Positions 6,650-14,334 are shown, numbered from the stretch's first letter. The stretch: 18,005 bases of DNA from Phenylobacterium sp. CCH9-H3 (GCF_001557235.1 NZ_LSJI01000012.1:1-18005), one strand, 5' to 3'. The notes: a model not told the origin generated them from the letters alone. Program-made: numbers and translations.

Positions 6650-6764
6650 ATTCCGGGGTGATCGCGCCCGTCATTCCGATTTGATGCCGCCCACCATTCC
6701 GATCTGATCTCGCCCACCGTTCCGACATGATCCCGCCCGGCGTTCCGATTTGACGCCGCCCAGG
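6650..6764 (+). repeat. five tandem 23-bp repeats of the IS21 left end
   Basis: Units start at 6650, 6673, 6696, 6719 and 6742, each close to TTCCGATNTGATNNCGCCC preceded by A or G. IS21-family ends carry multiple such transposase-binding repeats. There are no unique spacers, so this is not a CRISPR array. Confidence 0.88.
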
Positions 6765-6825
6765 ACGTGGGAACAGACGAGCGGCGCTTCGCTGGTTCTA
6801 GGCTCTTCCTTTTTGGGAGGGGCCG

Positions 6826-8394
6826 ATGCCGACGGAGAGGATCGCGATGCGCCGCGTGCGCGAGATGTTGAGGTTGAGCCGCGACGGTGGGCTGGCGACG
6901 CGGGAGGTCGCGCGCCGAACAGGCGTGGCGCCGTCAACGATCCGAGAGATGTTCCGGCGCTTTGGCGCCTCGGGGCTGGCCTGGCCGCTGCCGCTGGATC
7001 TGACCGACAGCGATCTGGAGGCCCGCCTGTATGGCGAGGCGGGAAGCCGGCAAGGGACCAGGCGTCGGGCCGAGCCCGACTGGTCGGCGCTGAACCGCGA
7101 GCTCAAGCGCAAGCACGTGACGCTGCAGATCCTCTGGGACGAATATATCGAGACCCACCCGGACGGATATCGCTACAGCCGCTTCTGCGAGCTCTACCGG
7201 AGCTGGGAAGCGCGGTTGCCGGTGACGATGCGCCAGACCCACCTGGGCGGCGACAAGCTCTTCGTCGCCTACGCGGGCGACACCGTGCCGGTGATCGTCA
7301 ACGCCCGGGGCGGCGAGACGCGGCGCGCCCGCATCTTCGTGGCGGTGATGGGCGGATCCAGCCTGTCGTTTGCCTATGCCAGCTGGAGCGAGAAGCTCTC
7401 CGACTGGATCGAGGCCTACGTCCAGGCCTTCGCCTACTTCGGCGGCGCCGCCAGGCTGCTGGTCCCTGACAATCCCAAGGTGGCGGTGATCAAGGCCAGC
7501 CTCTTCGATCCCCAGGTCAACCGGACCTATGCGGAGATGGCCGCCCACTACGACACCGCGGTGCTGCCGGCCCGTCCTCGTCGGCCGCGCGACAAAGCCA
7601 AGGTCGAAGCGGCCGTGCGGATCGTCGAGCGCTGGCTGCTGGGCCGGCTTCGCCATCGACGCTTCCACAGCCTGGCCGAGGTCAACGCCGCCATCGGCGA
7701 GATGCTGATCGGCCTCAACGACCATCGGCTCTTGCGCCATGTCGGCCGCACGCGTCGCCAGCTCTTCGAAGAGGTCGACGCGCCCCGGCTCAAGGCCCTG
7801 CCCAGTGCGCCCTATGTCCTTGCCGAATGGCGGGTGCGGCGTGTGGGGCTCGATTACCACGTCGATGTCGAGAGCCACTTCTACTCCGTGCCCTATCGCC
7901 ACGCGCGGGCCAGCGTCGAGGTCCGGCTCACATCCCGGACGGTGGAAATCTTCCTGCGCGGCGAACGGATCGCCGCTCACATGCGGGGCAGCGGCGACGG
8001 CAAGCACACCACCTTGGCCGACCATATGCCCTCCAGCCATCGGCGATACGCCGACTGGACCATCGACAAGATCCTGCGCGAGGCGCAGCGCCTGGGCCCC
8101 TCCGTGGCGATGCTCTGCCAGATGATCCTCGAACATCGCCCTCATCCCGAACAGGGCTTCCGCTCCTGCCTGGGCATCGTGCGCCTGGCCAAGGTCTTCG
8201 GCGAGGCGCGCCTCGAGGCGGCCTGCCTGCGCGCGCTGCAGGTCGGCGCCCGCAGCTACGGCTCCGTCAAATCCATCCTCGACAACCGGCTCGACGGCCA
8301 GCCCGTCCGCCGTGGCCGCGGCGCCGAGGCCGGTGACGACGAGGGCCTGACCATCCCCCACCCCAACATCCGTGGCTCCGGCTACTACCACTGA
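6826..8394 (+). CDS. istA: IS21-family transposase IstA, catalytic Asp replaced
   Basis: A full-length 522-residue IstA: N-terminal HTH (GLATREVARRTGVAPSTIREMF, 22-43), a second DNA-binding part with HVTLQILWDEYIE, a DDE integrase-like core and a C-terminal region with VDVESHFYSVPYR and SSHRRYADW, ending HPNIRGSGYYH as usual. GGGAGGGG lies upstream of the ATG at 6826. In the core, the first catalytic aspartate is expected in KLFVDYAGDTVP; here the protein reads KLFVAYAGDTVP, so residue 148 is alanine (codon GCC at 7267-7269). The later acidic residues are present (LLVPDNPKVAV, D215; KAKVEAAV, E261). If this alignment is right, the enzyme should not cut DNA. istB follows 12 bases downstream. 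Confidence 0.95.
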   Translation: MPTERIAMRRVREMLRLSRDGGLATREVARRTGVAPSTIREMFRRFGASGLAWPLPLDLTDSDLEARLYGEAGSRQGTRRRAEPDWSALNRELKRKHVTLQILWDEYIETHPDGYRYSRFCELYRSWEARLPVTMRQTHLGGDKLFVAYAGDTVPVIVNARGGETRRARIFVAVMGGSSLSFAYASWSEKLSDWIEAYVQAFAYFGGAARLLVPDNPKVAVIKASLFDPQVNRTYAEMAAHYDTAVLPARPRRPRDKAKVEAAVRIVERWLLGRLRHRRFHSLAEVNAAIGEMLIGLNDHRLLRHVGRTRRQLFEEVDAPRLKALPSAPYVLAEWRVRRVGLDYHVDVESHFYSVPYRHARASVEVRLTSRTVEIFLRGERIAAHMRGSGDGKHTTLADHMPSSHRRYADWTIDKILREAQRLGPSVAMLCQMILEHRPHPEQGFRSCLGIVRLAKVFGEARLEAACLRALQVGARSYGSVKSILDNRLDGQPVRRGRGAEAGDDEGLTIPHPNIRGSGYYH

Positions 8395-8406
8395 GGAGAT
8401 ACCTGA

Positions 8407-9040
8407 ATGCTCACCCACCTCACCCTGGACCAGCTTAACCAGCTTGGCCTGCACGGCATGGCCAGGGCCTTCGGCGAGCTGGTCAGCAATGATGAGACCG
8501 TCGGTCTCACCCATGCCGACTGGCTGGCCCTGCTTCTGGATCGTGAAGCCGTACACCGCCAGGACAAGCGCCTCGGCTCCCGCTTGCGCCACGCGCGTCT
8601 GCGCCACGAAGCCGTGCCTGAAGAAATCGACTACCGCGCTTAGCGCGGCCTTGATCGACGCCTGCTGACCGGGCTGATCGCTGGTGACTGGATCAACGCT
8701 CACGACAATCTGGTCATCACGGGGCCGACCGGCGTCGGCAAGAGCTGGCTGCCCTGCGCGCTGGGCCATAAGGCCTGCCGGGACAATCGCTCGGTCCTAT
8801 ACGTCCGGGTCCCGAAACTCTTTGACGAGCTCGCCCTTGCCCATGGCGACGGCAGCGCCGCGCGTCGTCTCAAGGGCTTGGGCGCCGTCGATCTCCTCAT
8901 CCTCGACGACTGGGGCCTGGAGCCGCTCGGGGCTCAGGGCCGGCACGACCTTCTCGAAATCCTCGAGGATCGGTACGGACGGAGATCCACGATCGTCACC
9001 AGCCAGCTGCCCGTCGCGACCTGGCACACGGTGGTCGGCG
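8407..9040 (+). pseudogene. istB: IstB-like ATPase helper, internal stop and lost C-terminus
   Basis: The ATG at 8407 opens a frame with typical IstB sequence (LTLDQLNQLGLHGMARAF, DWLALLLDREA, RLRHARLRHEAVPEEIDYRA), which meets a TAG at 8641-8643. The same frame then continues with GLDRRLLTGLIAGDWINAHDN, Walker A GPTGVGKSW, Walker B LLILDDWG, and EDRYGRRSTIVTSQLPVATWH. The DYRA-RGLDRR join shows that one codon was converted to stop. Similarity ends at VVG (9039), where the DNA changes to a different gene on the other strand, so the DAILDRLVHNAH part is gone. IstB drives target selection and strand-transfer efficiency in IS21; this copy cannot work. Confidence 0.93.
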
Positions 9041-9460
9041 AACGTCCCACTCGCTGCGATCCGCATCTGTCGTCGCTGGTTCGATATCCCAAAGTCGGTA
9101 GCGTCGACCGTCAGGCACAAAGTTCGTTCCGAACCGCTGAGGAAGACCGCGGTGCATGAGGCTTTTGTCCAGGGCCGCGGCGGAGAGCCAGCGAGCTGCA
9201 CGTATTCCTTTTTCAGCTGCGATCCTGGCAAGCTCGTGAGCCTTGGAAAACTCATCGACTGAGCTGCCGTGGTTTAGAATCCATGCCGCGGCATAGGCAT
9301 CGGCGGCTGAGAGTTCACCACCTCTCGAAAGTATCCGAAGAACCTGACGACGCCGGTCTGCATCCCGCTCCCGCAAGCGATCATATTCTTCGGTCCCGGC
9401 GCTCACTTGCCGGTGCTCGACCCTGTCCGCGGCTTCCAGCTGCTCGAGGTCGAGAAACAT
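9041..9460 (-). pseudogene. DUF6624-like protein, truncated by the IS21 remnant
   Basis: The ATG at 9460 has AGGAG seven bases upstream. The product includes RDADRRRQVLRIL, a helix-rich AADAYAAAWILNHGSSVDEFSKAHELARIAAEKGIRAARW pattern, AAALDKSLMHRGLPQRFGTNFV and RRYRLWDIEPATTDADRSEWDV. This order resembles DUF6624 proteins, whose function is unknown. At EWDV (codon 140, base 9041) similarity stops and the frame enters antisense istB DNA, ending by chance at 8996. Only a short C-terminal piece appears lost. The family name is from memory and should be verified. Confidence 0.72.
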
Positions 9461-9511
9461 CGGTTTCTCCTGCTAGTGGTCCATGCACCGCTCGTGAGGC
9501 TGACGTGACCG

Positions 9512-9760
9512 GAGCGCCGTCGCCGCTTCAGTGAGGACGAGAAGTTGGCGGTGCTGTTAGCGGCGTTTGCGCCAGGGGCGAGCGTCGCGGAGGTAGCTCG
9601 TCAGGCGGATGTCTGCACGGGCGTCATCTACCGCTGGCGGCGGGCCTATAGTGTCGCCGCGCCGACAGGATTTGCCCCGGCGGTCGTGGTCGATGACGGC
9701 GCACAGGCGGGCGCGGCGAGGGCCGCGCCGGCGATGGTCGGGGAGTTCGGCAACGGCGCG
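9512..9760 (+). pseudogene. tnpA: IS66-family TnpA remnant
   Basis: The frame reads ERRRRFSEDEKLAVLLAAFAPGASVAEVARQADV, then IYRWRRAY and GFAPAVVVDD, as in the small HTH protein (OrfA/TnpA) of IS66 elements. A TGA at 9506-9508 lies directly upstream in frame and no proper start codon remains, so the N-terminus is lost. After about GARVR (~9760) the similarity ends and the opposite strand carries what looks like the 5' end of another gene. Neither tnpB nor IS66 ends were recognised here. Confidence 0.6.
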
Positions 9761-9813
9761 CGGGTGAGGAGCGCGACAAGACGCTCTTGGTCTTCGTCCA
9801 TCGACGTGTCCAT
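9755..9813 (-). pseudogene. 5' end of an unknown gene, cut by IS66 DNA
   Basis: A strong GGAGGA four bases before an ATG at 9813 opens a frame starting MDTSMDEDQERLVALLTRAP. Sequence after about residue 19 is antisense to the IS66 remnant. The start signal and helical, charged N-terminus suggest a real gene start whose body is gone. No family can be named from 19 residues. Confidence 0.35.
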
Positions 9814-9847
9814 CGGCTCCTCCAACCTGGGTTGAGATGGAGAGAGG

Positions 9848-10060
9848 CAGCCTGACGCCAACGCGCTGGCCTCCCAGCAACTTGGACTGGTCGAGTTGAA
9901 GATCGAGCAATTGCAGGCCTTGCGGGCTGAGCTTCAACGCATGGTCGCCGCCTGCTGTCGTGGCCGGGCGTCCGTCTGCCGGGTCATCGAGGCCTTAGCT
10001 ACGCCCCTGGCGACCTCCCGGCTTGATCGGCGCGCTGACGAGCCCCGCGGCCTGCGGTAG
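9848..10060 (+). pseudogene. C-terminal fragment of a MerR-family regulator
   Basis: A 70-codon frame reads ALASQQLGLVELKIEQLQALRAELQRMVAACCRGRASVCRVIEAL and stops with TAG at 10060. This is the dimerisation helix and metal-binding end of MerR-type regulators: a long coiled-coil helix, then a cysteine pattern (ACC...SVC) like that of metal-sensing members. The N-terminal HTH is absent; upstream sequence belongs to other fragments. It has no start codon of its own. The assignment rests on the helix plus CxxGR..xCxxIEAL pattern. The metal, if any, cannot be told. Confidence 0.62.
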
Positions 10061-10168
10061 GCGCTCTGACACACCCAGGCTGCACGCCGATCACCAGGAG
10101 TCGCCGCAAGATCAAGACGCGAACGTTTCGCATTTGCAGTATTTTGGATGCATGCTACGTTGCTGTTA

Positions 10169-10186
10169 CAAATGAGAATGCGTCGC
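10169..10186 (+). promoter_or_regulatory. possible Fur box before the TonB receptor
   Basis: AAATGAGAATGCGTCGC resembles the alphaproteobacterial Fur motif (GAGAATNNTTCGC type). It lies 31 bases before the ATG at 10217 in an A+T-richer patch (10,120-10,180). Iron-responsive repression would suit a FecA-like receptor. Motif match judged by eye. Confidence 0.4.
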
Positions 10187-10216
10187 TCCTTCAAGGCGCG
10201 AGCCCGAGGGGTGGCC

Positions 10217-12481
10217 ATGTCTGTATTGAAAATCTCCGCGAGCCTCGCCGTGCTCGCCGCCCTTATCGGATCGCCCGGTACGGCCTGGGCGGAAGATTCA
10301 GCCGCAGCCGCCGAGGTCGTCGAGTCGACCCTGCTGGACGGGATCATCATCACCGGTTCGCAGGAGCGAGCACGAGAAGTGACCGGGTCGGCGACCTATC
10401 TCGACCAGGCCGCCCTGGACACCTTCAGCTATTCGGACGTCAACCGCATCCTGCGCCAGGTTCCGGGGGTCGCCTTGCAGGAGGAGGACGGCTTCGGCCT
10501 GCGCCCCAACATCGGGATTCGCGGCTCGGGCTCCGACCGCGCCGGCCGCATCGCCGTCATGGAGGACGGCGTCCTGATCGCCCCGGCGCCCTACGCCGCG
10601 CCCGCCGCCTACTACTTTCCGCGTATGACGCGCATGAGCGGGGTCGAGGTGGTCAAGGGACCCGCGGCCATCAAGTACGGTCCGCTGACGACCGGCGGCG
10701 CCCTACAGCTTTTCTCCACGCCCGTTCCCGAGGTCGAGGGCCGCGTCAGCGGCCGGGCCGATCTGCTCGGCGGGAGCTACGGCGGGCGGCGCGCGCATGG
10801 CGCCGTCGGCGGCTGGGCCGAGCCTACCGGCGTCGTCCAGGTCGGCGCCATGGCCGAGGGCCTGTTCGAACGGTCGGATGGGTTCAAGGACCTGGATTCC
10901 GGCGGCGATACGGGCTTCGAGATCACCGACCTGGTCTTCAAGCTCGGCCTGAGGTCAGCGCCTGGCGCGATGATGCCGCAATCGTTCGAGCTCAAGCACC
11001 AGCGCTACGACGAGGTCTCGGACGAGACCTATGTCGGCTTGACCCTAGCCGACTTCCGCGTTCGGCCCTATCGCCGCTATCGCGGCAGCCAGGCCGACCG
11101 CATGGATGTCGAGCATACGACCTGGCAGGCGACGCACCGCATCGAGGTCGCTGACTGGCTGGACGTGACGACGCTGGCCTACCGCACCGAGACGGCGCGG
11201 GCCTGGTACAAGCTGAACGACGTGGCGTCGGGCGGCTCGCTTCGGTCAATCTCCGCCGTCCTGGCCGATCCGACGACCTTCGCGGAGGGCTACGCGACCC
11301 TGGTGGGCGCGCCCGGCTACACCAGCGTCGCCAACGCCCTGCGGGTGCGCAACAACAACCGGACCTACTACGCGGAAGGCATCCAGTCGGTCATCGCCGC
11401 ACGGTTCGACACCGGCGGCGTCGCCCATGAGCTGGAGTTCTCGGCGCGCGTCCACCGCGACGAGGAGGATCGGCTGCAGGAGGACGACCGTTACCAGATG
11501 GTCGATGGCCGCATGGTGCTCACCGCCGCCGGCGCCCGCGGCAGCCAGGAGAACCGGGTCGGTGAGGCGCGCGCCTGGGCCTTCTTCGTTCGCGACACGG
11601 TCCGCGCCGGGCGCCTGACGCTGACCCCGGGCCTGCGCTACGAGACGATCGATCTCAAGCTCACGAACTATGTCCTTGGCGATCCGTCCCGCGCCACGGT
11701 GTCGAGCGTGAACCGGTCCGAGGTCGATGTGTGGATTCCGGGCGTCGGCGCGATGTTCGAACTGACGCCGGACCTGCAGCTTGTGGCCGGCGTGCACAAG
11801 GGATTCAGCAACCCGGCCCCGGGATCGACCACCGACCCCGAAACCAGCTGGAACTACGAGGCGGGCCTGCGGTTCTCGCGTGGCGCGGCCTTCGTGGAGG
11901 CCATCGCCTACTTCAACGACTACGACAACCTGGTGGGGACCTGCACGGCGTCCACGGGCGGCGGCTGCACCATCGGCGCCCAGTTCGACGGCGGAGCCGT
12001 CGAGGTGAAGGGTCTGGAACTGACGGCGTCCTACGATCTGGCGGGCTGGCTCGATCTAGCCTTCGCCGCGCCGGTTTCGGCCGTCTACACGCTCATGGAT
12101 GCAGAGTTCAAAACGGGTTTCGTCTCCGGCTATGAGCCCTGGGGAAATGTGACAGCCGGCTTCGAACTTCCCTATCTGCCGAAGAACCAGCTGACCCTGA
12201 ACGCCGGGATCGAGGGCGACCGTTGGCGGCTGGATGCTTCGGTGAACCATGTCAGCGAGACCCGGTCCGTGGCGGGAACGGGGTCCATTCCAGCGAACCG
12301 GAAAATCGACGCGCGCACGCTCCTCGATCTGTCGGGTGAATATGAGTTCACCATGGGCGTGGCGCTCTTCGCTCAGGTCCAGAACCTCACCGACGAGGTC
12401 TACAACGTCGCCTTTGCGCCGGCCGGCGCCCGGCCGGGCGCGCCGCGGATGATCATGGGCGGGATGAAGCTGCGGTTCTGA
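10217..12481 (+). CDS. FecA-like TonB-dependent outer-membrane receptor
   Basis: A 754-residue receptor. Residues 1-25 are a signal peptide (SLAVLAALIGSPGTAWA). A TonB-box-like DGIIITGS follows at 41-48. The plug domain (about 55-170) has SDVNRILRQVPGVALQEEDG, RPNIGIRGSGSDRAGRIAVMEDG and VEVVKGPAAIKYGP. The rest is a 22-strand-type barrel with aromatic strand ends (LTLTPGLRYETIDLKL, SWNYEAGLRFS), a NLTDEVYNVA segment and a C-terminal phenylalanine (GGMKLRF). Start at 10217 because GAGGGG precedes it and the signal peptide begins there; the frame to 10148 would run through the Fur-like site. It is most like ferric-citrate/siderophore receptors, but the ligand is not determined. No TonB, FecI/FecR or ABC genes are adjacent. 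Intact and apparently functional. Confidence 0.95.
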   Translation: MSVLKISASLAVLAALIGSPGTAWAEDSAAAAEVVESTLLDGIIITGSQERAREVTGSATYLDQAALDTFSYSDVNRILRQVPGVALQEEDGFGLRPNIGIRGSGSDRAGRIAVMEDGVLIAPAPYAAPAAYYFPRMTRMSGVEVVKGPAAIKYGPLTTGGALQLFSTPVPEVEGRVSGRADLLGGSYGGRRAHGAVGGWAEPTGVVQVGAMAEGLFERSDGFKDLDSGGDTGFEITDLVFKLGLRSAPGAMMPQSFELKHQRYDEVSDETYVGLTLADFRVRPYRRYRGSQADRMDVEHTTWQATHRIEVADWLDVTTLAYRTETARAWYKLNDVASGGSLRSISAVLADPTTFAEGYATLVGAPGYTSVANALRVRNNNRTYYAEGIQSVIAARFDTGGVAHELEFSARVHRDEEDRLQEDDRYQMVDGRMVLTAAGARGSQENRVGEARAWAFFVRDTVRAGRLTLTPGLRYETIDLKLTNYVLGDPSRATVSSVNRSEVDVWIPGVGAMFELTPDLQLVAGVHKGFSNPAPGSTTDPETSWNYEAGLRFSRGAAFVEAIAYFNDYDNLVGTCTASTGGGCTIGAQFDGGAVEVKGLELTASYDLAGWLDLAFAAPVSAVYTLMDAEFKTGFVSGYEPWGNVTAGFELPYLPKNQLTLNAGIEGDRWRLDASVNHVSETRSVAGTGSIPANRKIDARTLLDLSGEYEFTMGVALFAQVQNLTDEVYNVAFAPAGARPGAPRMIMGGMKLRF

Positions 12482-12552
12482 AGCGCCGTCCGGCCGGGCA
12501 GCGAACGTCCATCGGCGATCTATGGCGTCGCCCGGCCGGACGGCGCTTCAGA
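12477..12552. terminator. perfect 23-bp stem-loop between convergent genes
   Basis: Arms 12477-12499 and 12530-12552 pair perfectly over 23 bases (core CGCCGTCCGGCCGGGC) around a 30-base loop. The TonB-receptor stop codon (12479-12481) lies inside the left arm. No T-tract follows on either strand. A bidirectional terminator or mRNA-stabilising hairpin between the receptor and the leftward lipoprotein gene is the simplest reading. Confidence 0.65.
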
Positions 12553-12554
12553 TC

Positions 12555-13039
12555 GAAAACCGGCTGGTTGTTCATGTGATCGACGCGCTCGGCCTGGTGG
12601 CAGGATTGGCAGGCGGTCCTGGCGAGGTCGAACGCCCCCAGGCTTTGGCCGCGTCACGGGATCCAAACCCGGACTTGGCCTCTTGCCAAACATCGTCATT
12701 TAAGAAGAGTGCCTCGGAATTGGTTCGCCGGGCCGGACGTTTGGCGATGCCGTTCTCGATCGTCGTCCTGATCTTCTCCCAGTGATAGACGGCCAGGTCA
12801 TAGTTGCCCCGCTCGAGGGCGCCGTGCAGCCGCTCGAACCGTTCTCCCACCTCCCACATGGGCTGATCAAAGCCGCGCATCTGTCGCTGGATAAGCTTGA
12901 GCCTGGCCTCGTCGCTCTCCGCGGCCAGCAGCCAGTCGTTCGGCGACGGCTTGCCCGCCGACGGCCGCTGGTCGGCGGCGTCGCAGCCCGGTAGCAGCGC
13001 TAGCGCGGCCGAGGCGATCAGAATGGACGGTCGTGGCAT
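12555..13039 (-). pseudogene. lipoprotein with cytochrome c-type CXXCH motif, frameshifted
   Basis: The ATG at 13039 (GGAG eight bases upstream) opens a frame with a lipoprotein signal (LIASAALALLPGC, lipobox LPGC), then helical ARLKLIQRQMRGFDQPMWEVGERFERLHGALERGNYDLAVYHWEKI and AKRPARRTNSEALFLNDDVW. As written it ends at 12572 with a Pro/Arg-rich tail. Adding one G to the GGGGG run at 12635-12639 (minus strand) restores AFDLARTACQSCHQAERVDHMNNQPVF, which contains a haem-c motif CQSCH (12597-12611). A one-base loss is therefore very likely, real or a sequencing error. The restored frame has no stop before the stem-loop. A periplasmic, membrane-anchored small cytochrome is inferred; the family name is unknown to me. 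Confidence 0.75.
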
Positions 13040-13213
13040 CTATGGCTCCGTTCCGGCGAGCTCCGGCTCGCCTGTTCGTCAGTTGATCTTGTGAGGGACG
13101 GGCCACCGACCCGGAATTGAGGCTCGCCGCCAGGGGCGGGCGATGTGTTGCGGTCGCAATTTCGCCGGCAGGGGAGGTCGTCGGCCGATCCCTTCAGCGG
13201 AAACCTGGGACAT

Positions 13214-13625
13214 TCAGATGGTGCTTTCGGAGTGTTGAGCCGGGACCAGGATCAGCAACGCCACGCCGCCGAGGCCGGCGGTGATCGCGCCGAAGATGAA
13301 AACGGCCGTGTGGCTGACGTGGTCCCAGAGGAGGCCCGCGGCCAAGCTCGCCGCCAGTCCCGACAACCCGACCGTCGCGCTGTACCAGCCGACGCCGCTG
13401 GCCCGCAGTTCGCCGGGCGTCAAATCGACCGCCATGGCCTTGCCGATGGTTCTGAAGATCCCCTGCTAGAGTCCGTAGAGGAAGAAGAGGCCGCCGATCA
13501 GGGCGATGTTTCGTGTCGCGGCGAAGCCCGCATAGGTCGCCAGGAAGACCGCGAATGACACCAGCAGGATATTGCGCCGCCCGATCCGGTCCGACAACCG
13601 ACGCGGCCAAGGGCGCGTTGGTGTA
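13214..13625 (-). pseudogene. MFS transporter C-terminal relic
   Basis: In the minus frame ending at 13214: LSDRIGRRNILLVSFAVFLATYAGF, IALIGGLFFLYGL, a TAG (13466-13468), then QGIFRTIGKAMAVDLTPGELRASGVGWYSATVGLSGLAASLAAGLLWDHVSHTAVF and a last hydrophobic helix. The LSDRIGRR loop and the GxGWYxxxxGLxxLxAS segment are typical of MFS permeases. The stop replaces the tyrosine expected in LYGLYQG. Farther upstream, TNAPLAA is in another frame, so there is also a frameshift near 13595-13605, and everything before about 13625 is lost where the receiver-domain gene starts. Substrate unknown. Confidence 0.78.
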
Positions 13626-13627
13626 GG

Positions 13628-14011
13628 ATGCCGGCCATTGAGTTCGAGCGGTCAGAGCCGCTTCGCGTTTTCTGCCTCGAGGACAATCCCCTCTTGGTGT
13701 TCCACCTCGAACAGATGATCGAGGACGTCGGCCACACCTTTGCCGGCTCCACCGACAGCTTCGCTCGGCTCAAGTCTGAGGCGCCGATCCCGATGGACGT
13801 CGCCCTGGTGGACATCGACCTGGCCGATGGTCGCACCGGGCCAGCCGCGGCCGCATGGCTCCGGGACCAGGGCGTAGCCATCGGCTTTGTCACCGGTCAG
13901 GTGGCGATCGCCGCCCAGTACACCGAGATTTCCTCCTGTGTTCTGGCGAAGCCGTTCGCAGCCAAGGACCTGGCGCAGGTGCTGGACGAGCTGCGCAGGC
14001 CAGCCGAGTAG
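13628..14011 (+). CDS. stand-alone response-regulator receiver protein
   Basis: A 127-residue single receiver domain: acidic pair E18-D19 (CLEDNPLL), phospho-acceptor D62 in ALVDIDLADG, T89 in GFVTGQ and K108 in LAKPF, all in the expected places. There is no output domain, so it probably acts through protein contacts or as a phosphate sink. The start ATG at 13628 lies directly against the MFS relic, and its ribosome site (GTGTAGG) is poor, so an original upstream region may be lost. A PAS-type histidine kinase fragment begins 142 bases downstream on the same strand, so the two may have been partners. Confidence 0.9.
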   Translation: MPAIEFERSEPLRVFCLEDNPLLVFHLEQMIEDVGHTFAGSTDSFARLKSEAPIPMDVALVDIDLADGRTGPAAAAWLRDQGVAIGFVTGQVAIAAQYTEISSCVLAKPFAAKDLAQVLDELRRPAE

Positions 14012-14153
14012 CCAATCCTCCGCAGTCAAGTCCCGCCGACCTGAGAACAGAAGTCCGCCTTCAGCGCTCAACTCTCTGATTTTACACGGGAAGCCGTGAT
14101 CGGAAGCAAAGCAGGAGCAGCCGGCCAGCGCCGGTCAGTGGGAGGGGCTTAAC

Positions 14154-14334
14154 GTGGCGGAGGACGTTTGGCACATCCTGGCCGGCGGTGGCCGGACAGG
14201 GGAGATATTGCGCACCGTCGACTGGGCGGTGTCACCACTGGGCGAGCCGTCTACTTGGCCGCAGCCGCTGAAGACCCTGCTGAGCATCGTCATGGGAGCG
14301 AACCAGCCGATGTTCGTGGCCTGGGGCGAGGACA
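14154..14334 (+). pseudogene. N-terminal fragment of a PAS-type histidine kinase
   Basis: A GTG at 14154 with a strong GGGAGGGG upstream starts a frame with TGEILRTVDWAVSPLGEPSTWPQPLKTLLSIVMGANQPMFVAWGED. This is the start of a common alphaproteobacterial PAS/GAF-type sensor kinase N-terminus (DWsxTPLGpxxxWPQsLrt...PMFvAWG). After WGED the frame leaves the family and stops at 14348. The opposite strand from about 14335 is the tail of an IS3 transposase. The kinase has therefore lost its PAS remainder, dimerisation and ATPase domains. It lies downstream of the receiver protein, a plausible former partner. Confidence 0.72.

Larger units (their letters stand above)
6641..9040 (+). mobile_element. 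IS21-family element, right end missing
   Basis: The left end probably begins at TGAGTGCAGATTCC (6641), followed by five 23-base repeats (6650-6764), then istA and istB in the usual order 12 bases apart. Similarity to IstB stops at base 9039-9040, about 50 codons before its normal end, and the inverted copy of the terminal repeats is absent. The element is therefore stuck. It has a stop codon inside istB and a substituted catalytic residue in istA. Confidence 0.9.

Noticed and set aside
6650..6764. A short CRISPR-like array.
   Set aside because: The 23-base units are directly adjacent with no unique spacers and lie at an IS21 end.
6934..8769. A 611-codon open frame antisense to istA.
   Set aside because: It mirrors the codon structure of istA on the other strand, has no recognisable protein sequence, and is a common artefact of GC-rich coding DNA.
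6317..13468. Recoded TAG codons (readthrough or a 22nd amino acid), because three frames carry an in-frame TAG.
   Set aside because: Apparently intact genes such as the integrase end with TAG, the replaced residues differ, and the affected genes have other lesions; ordinary pseudogene decay explains it.
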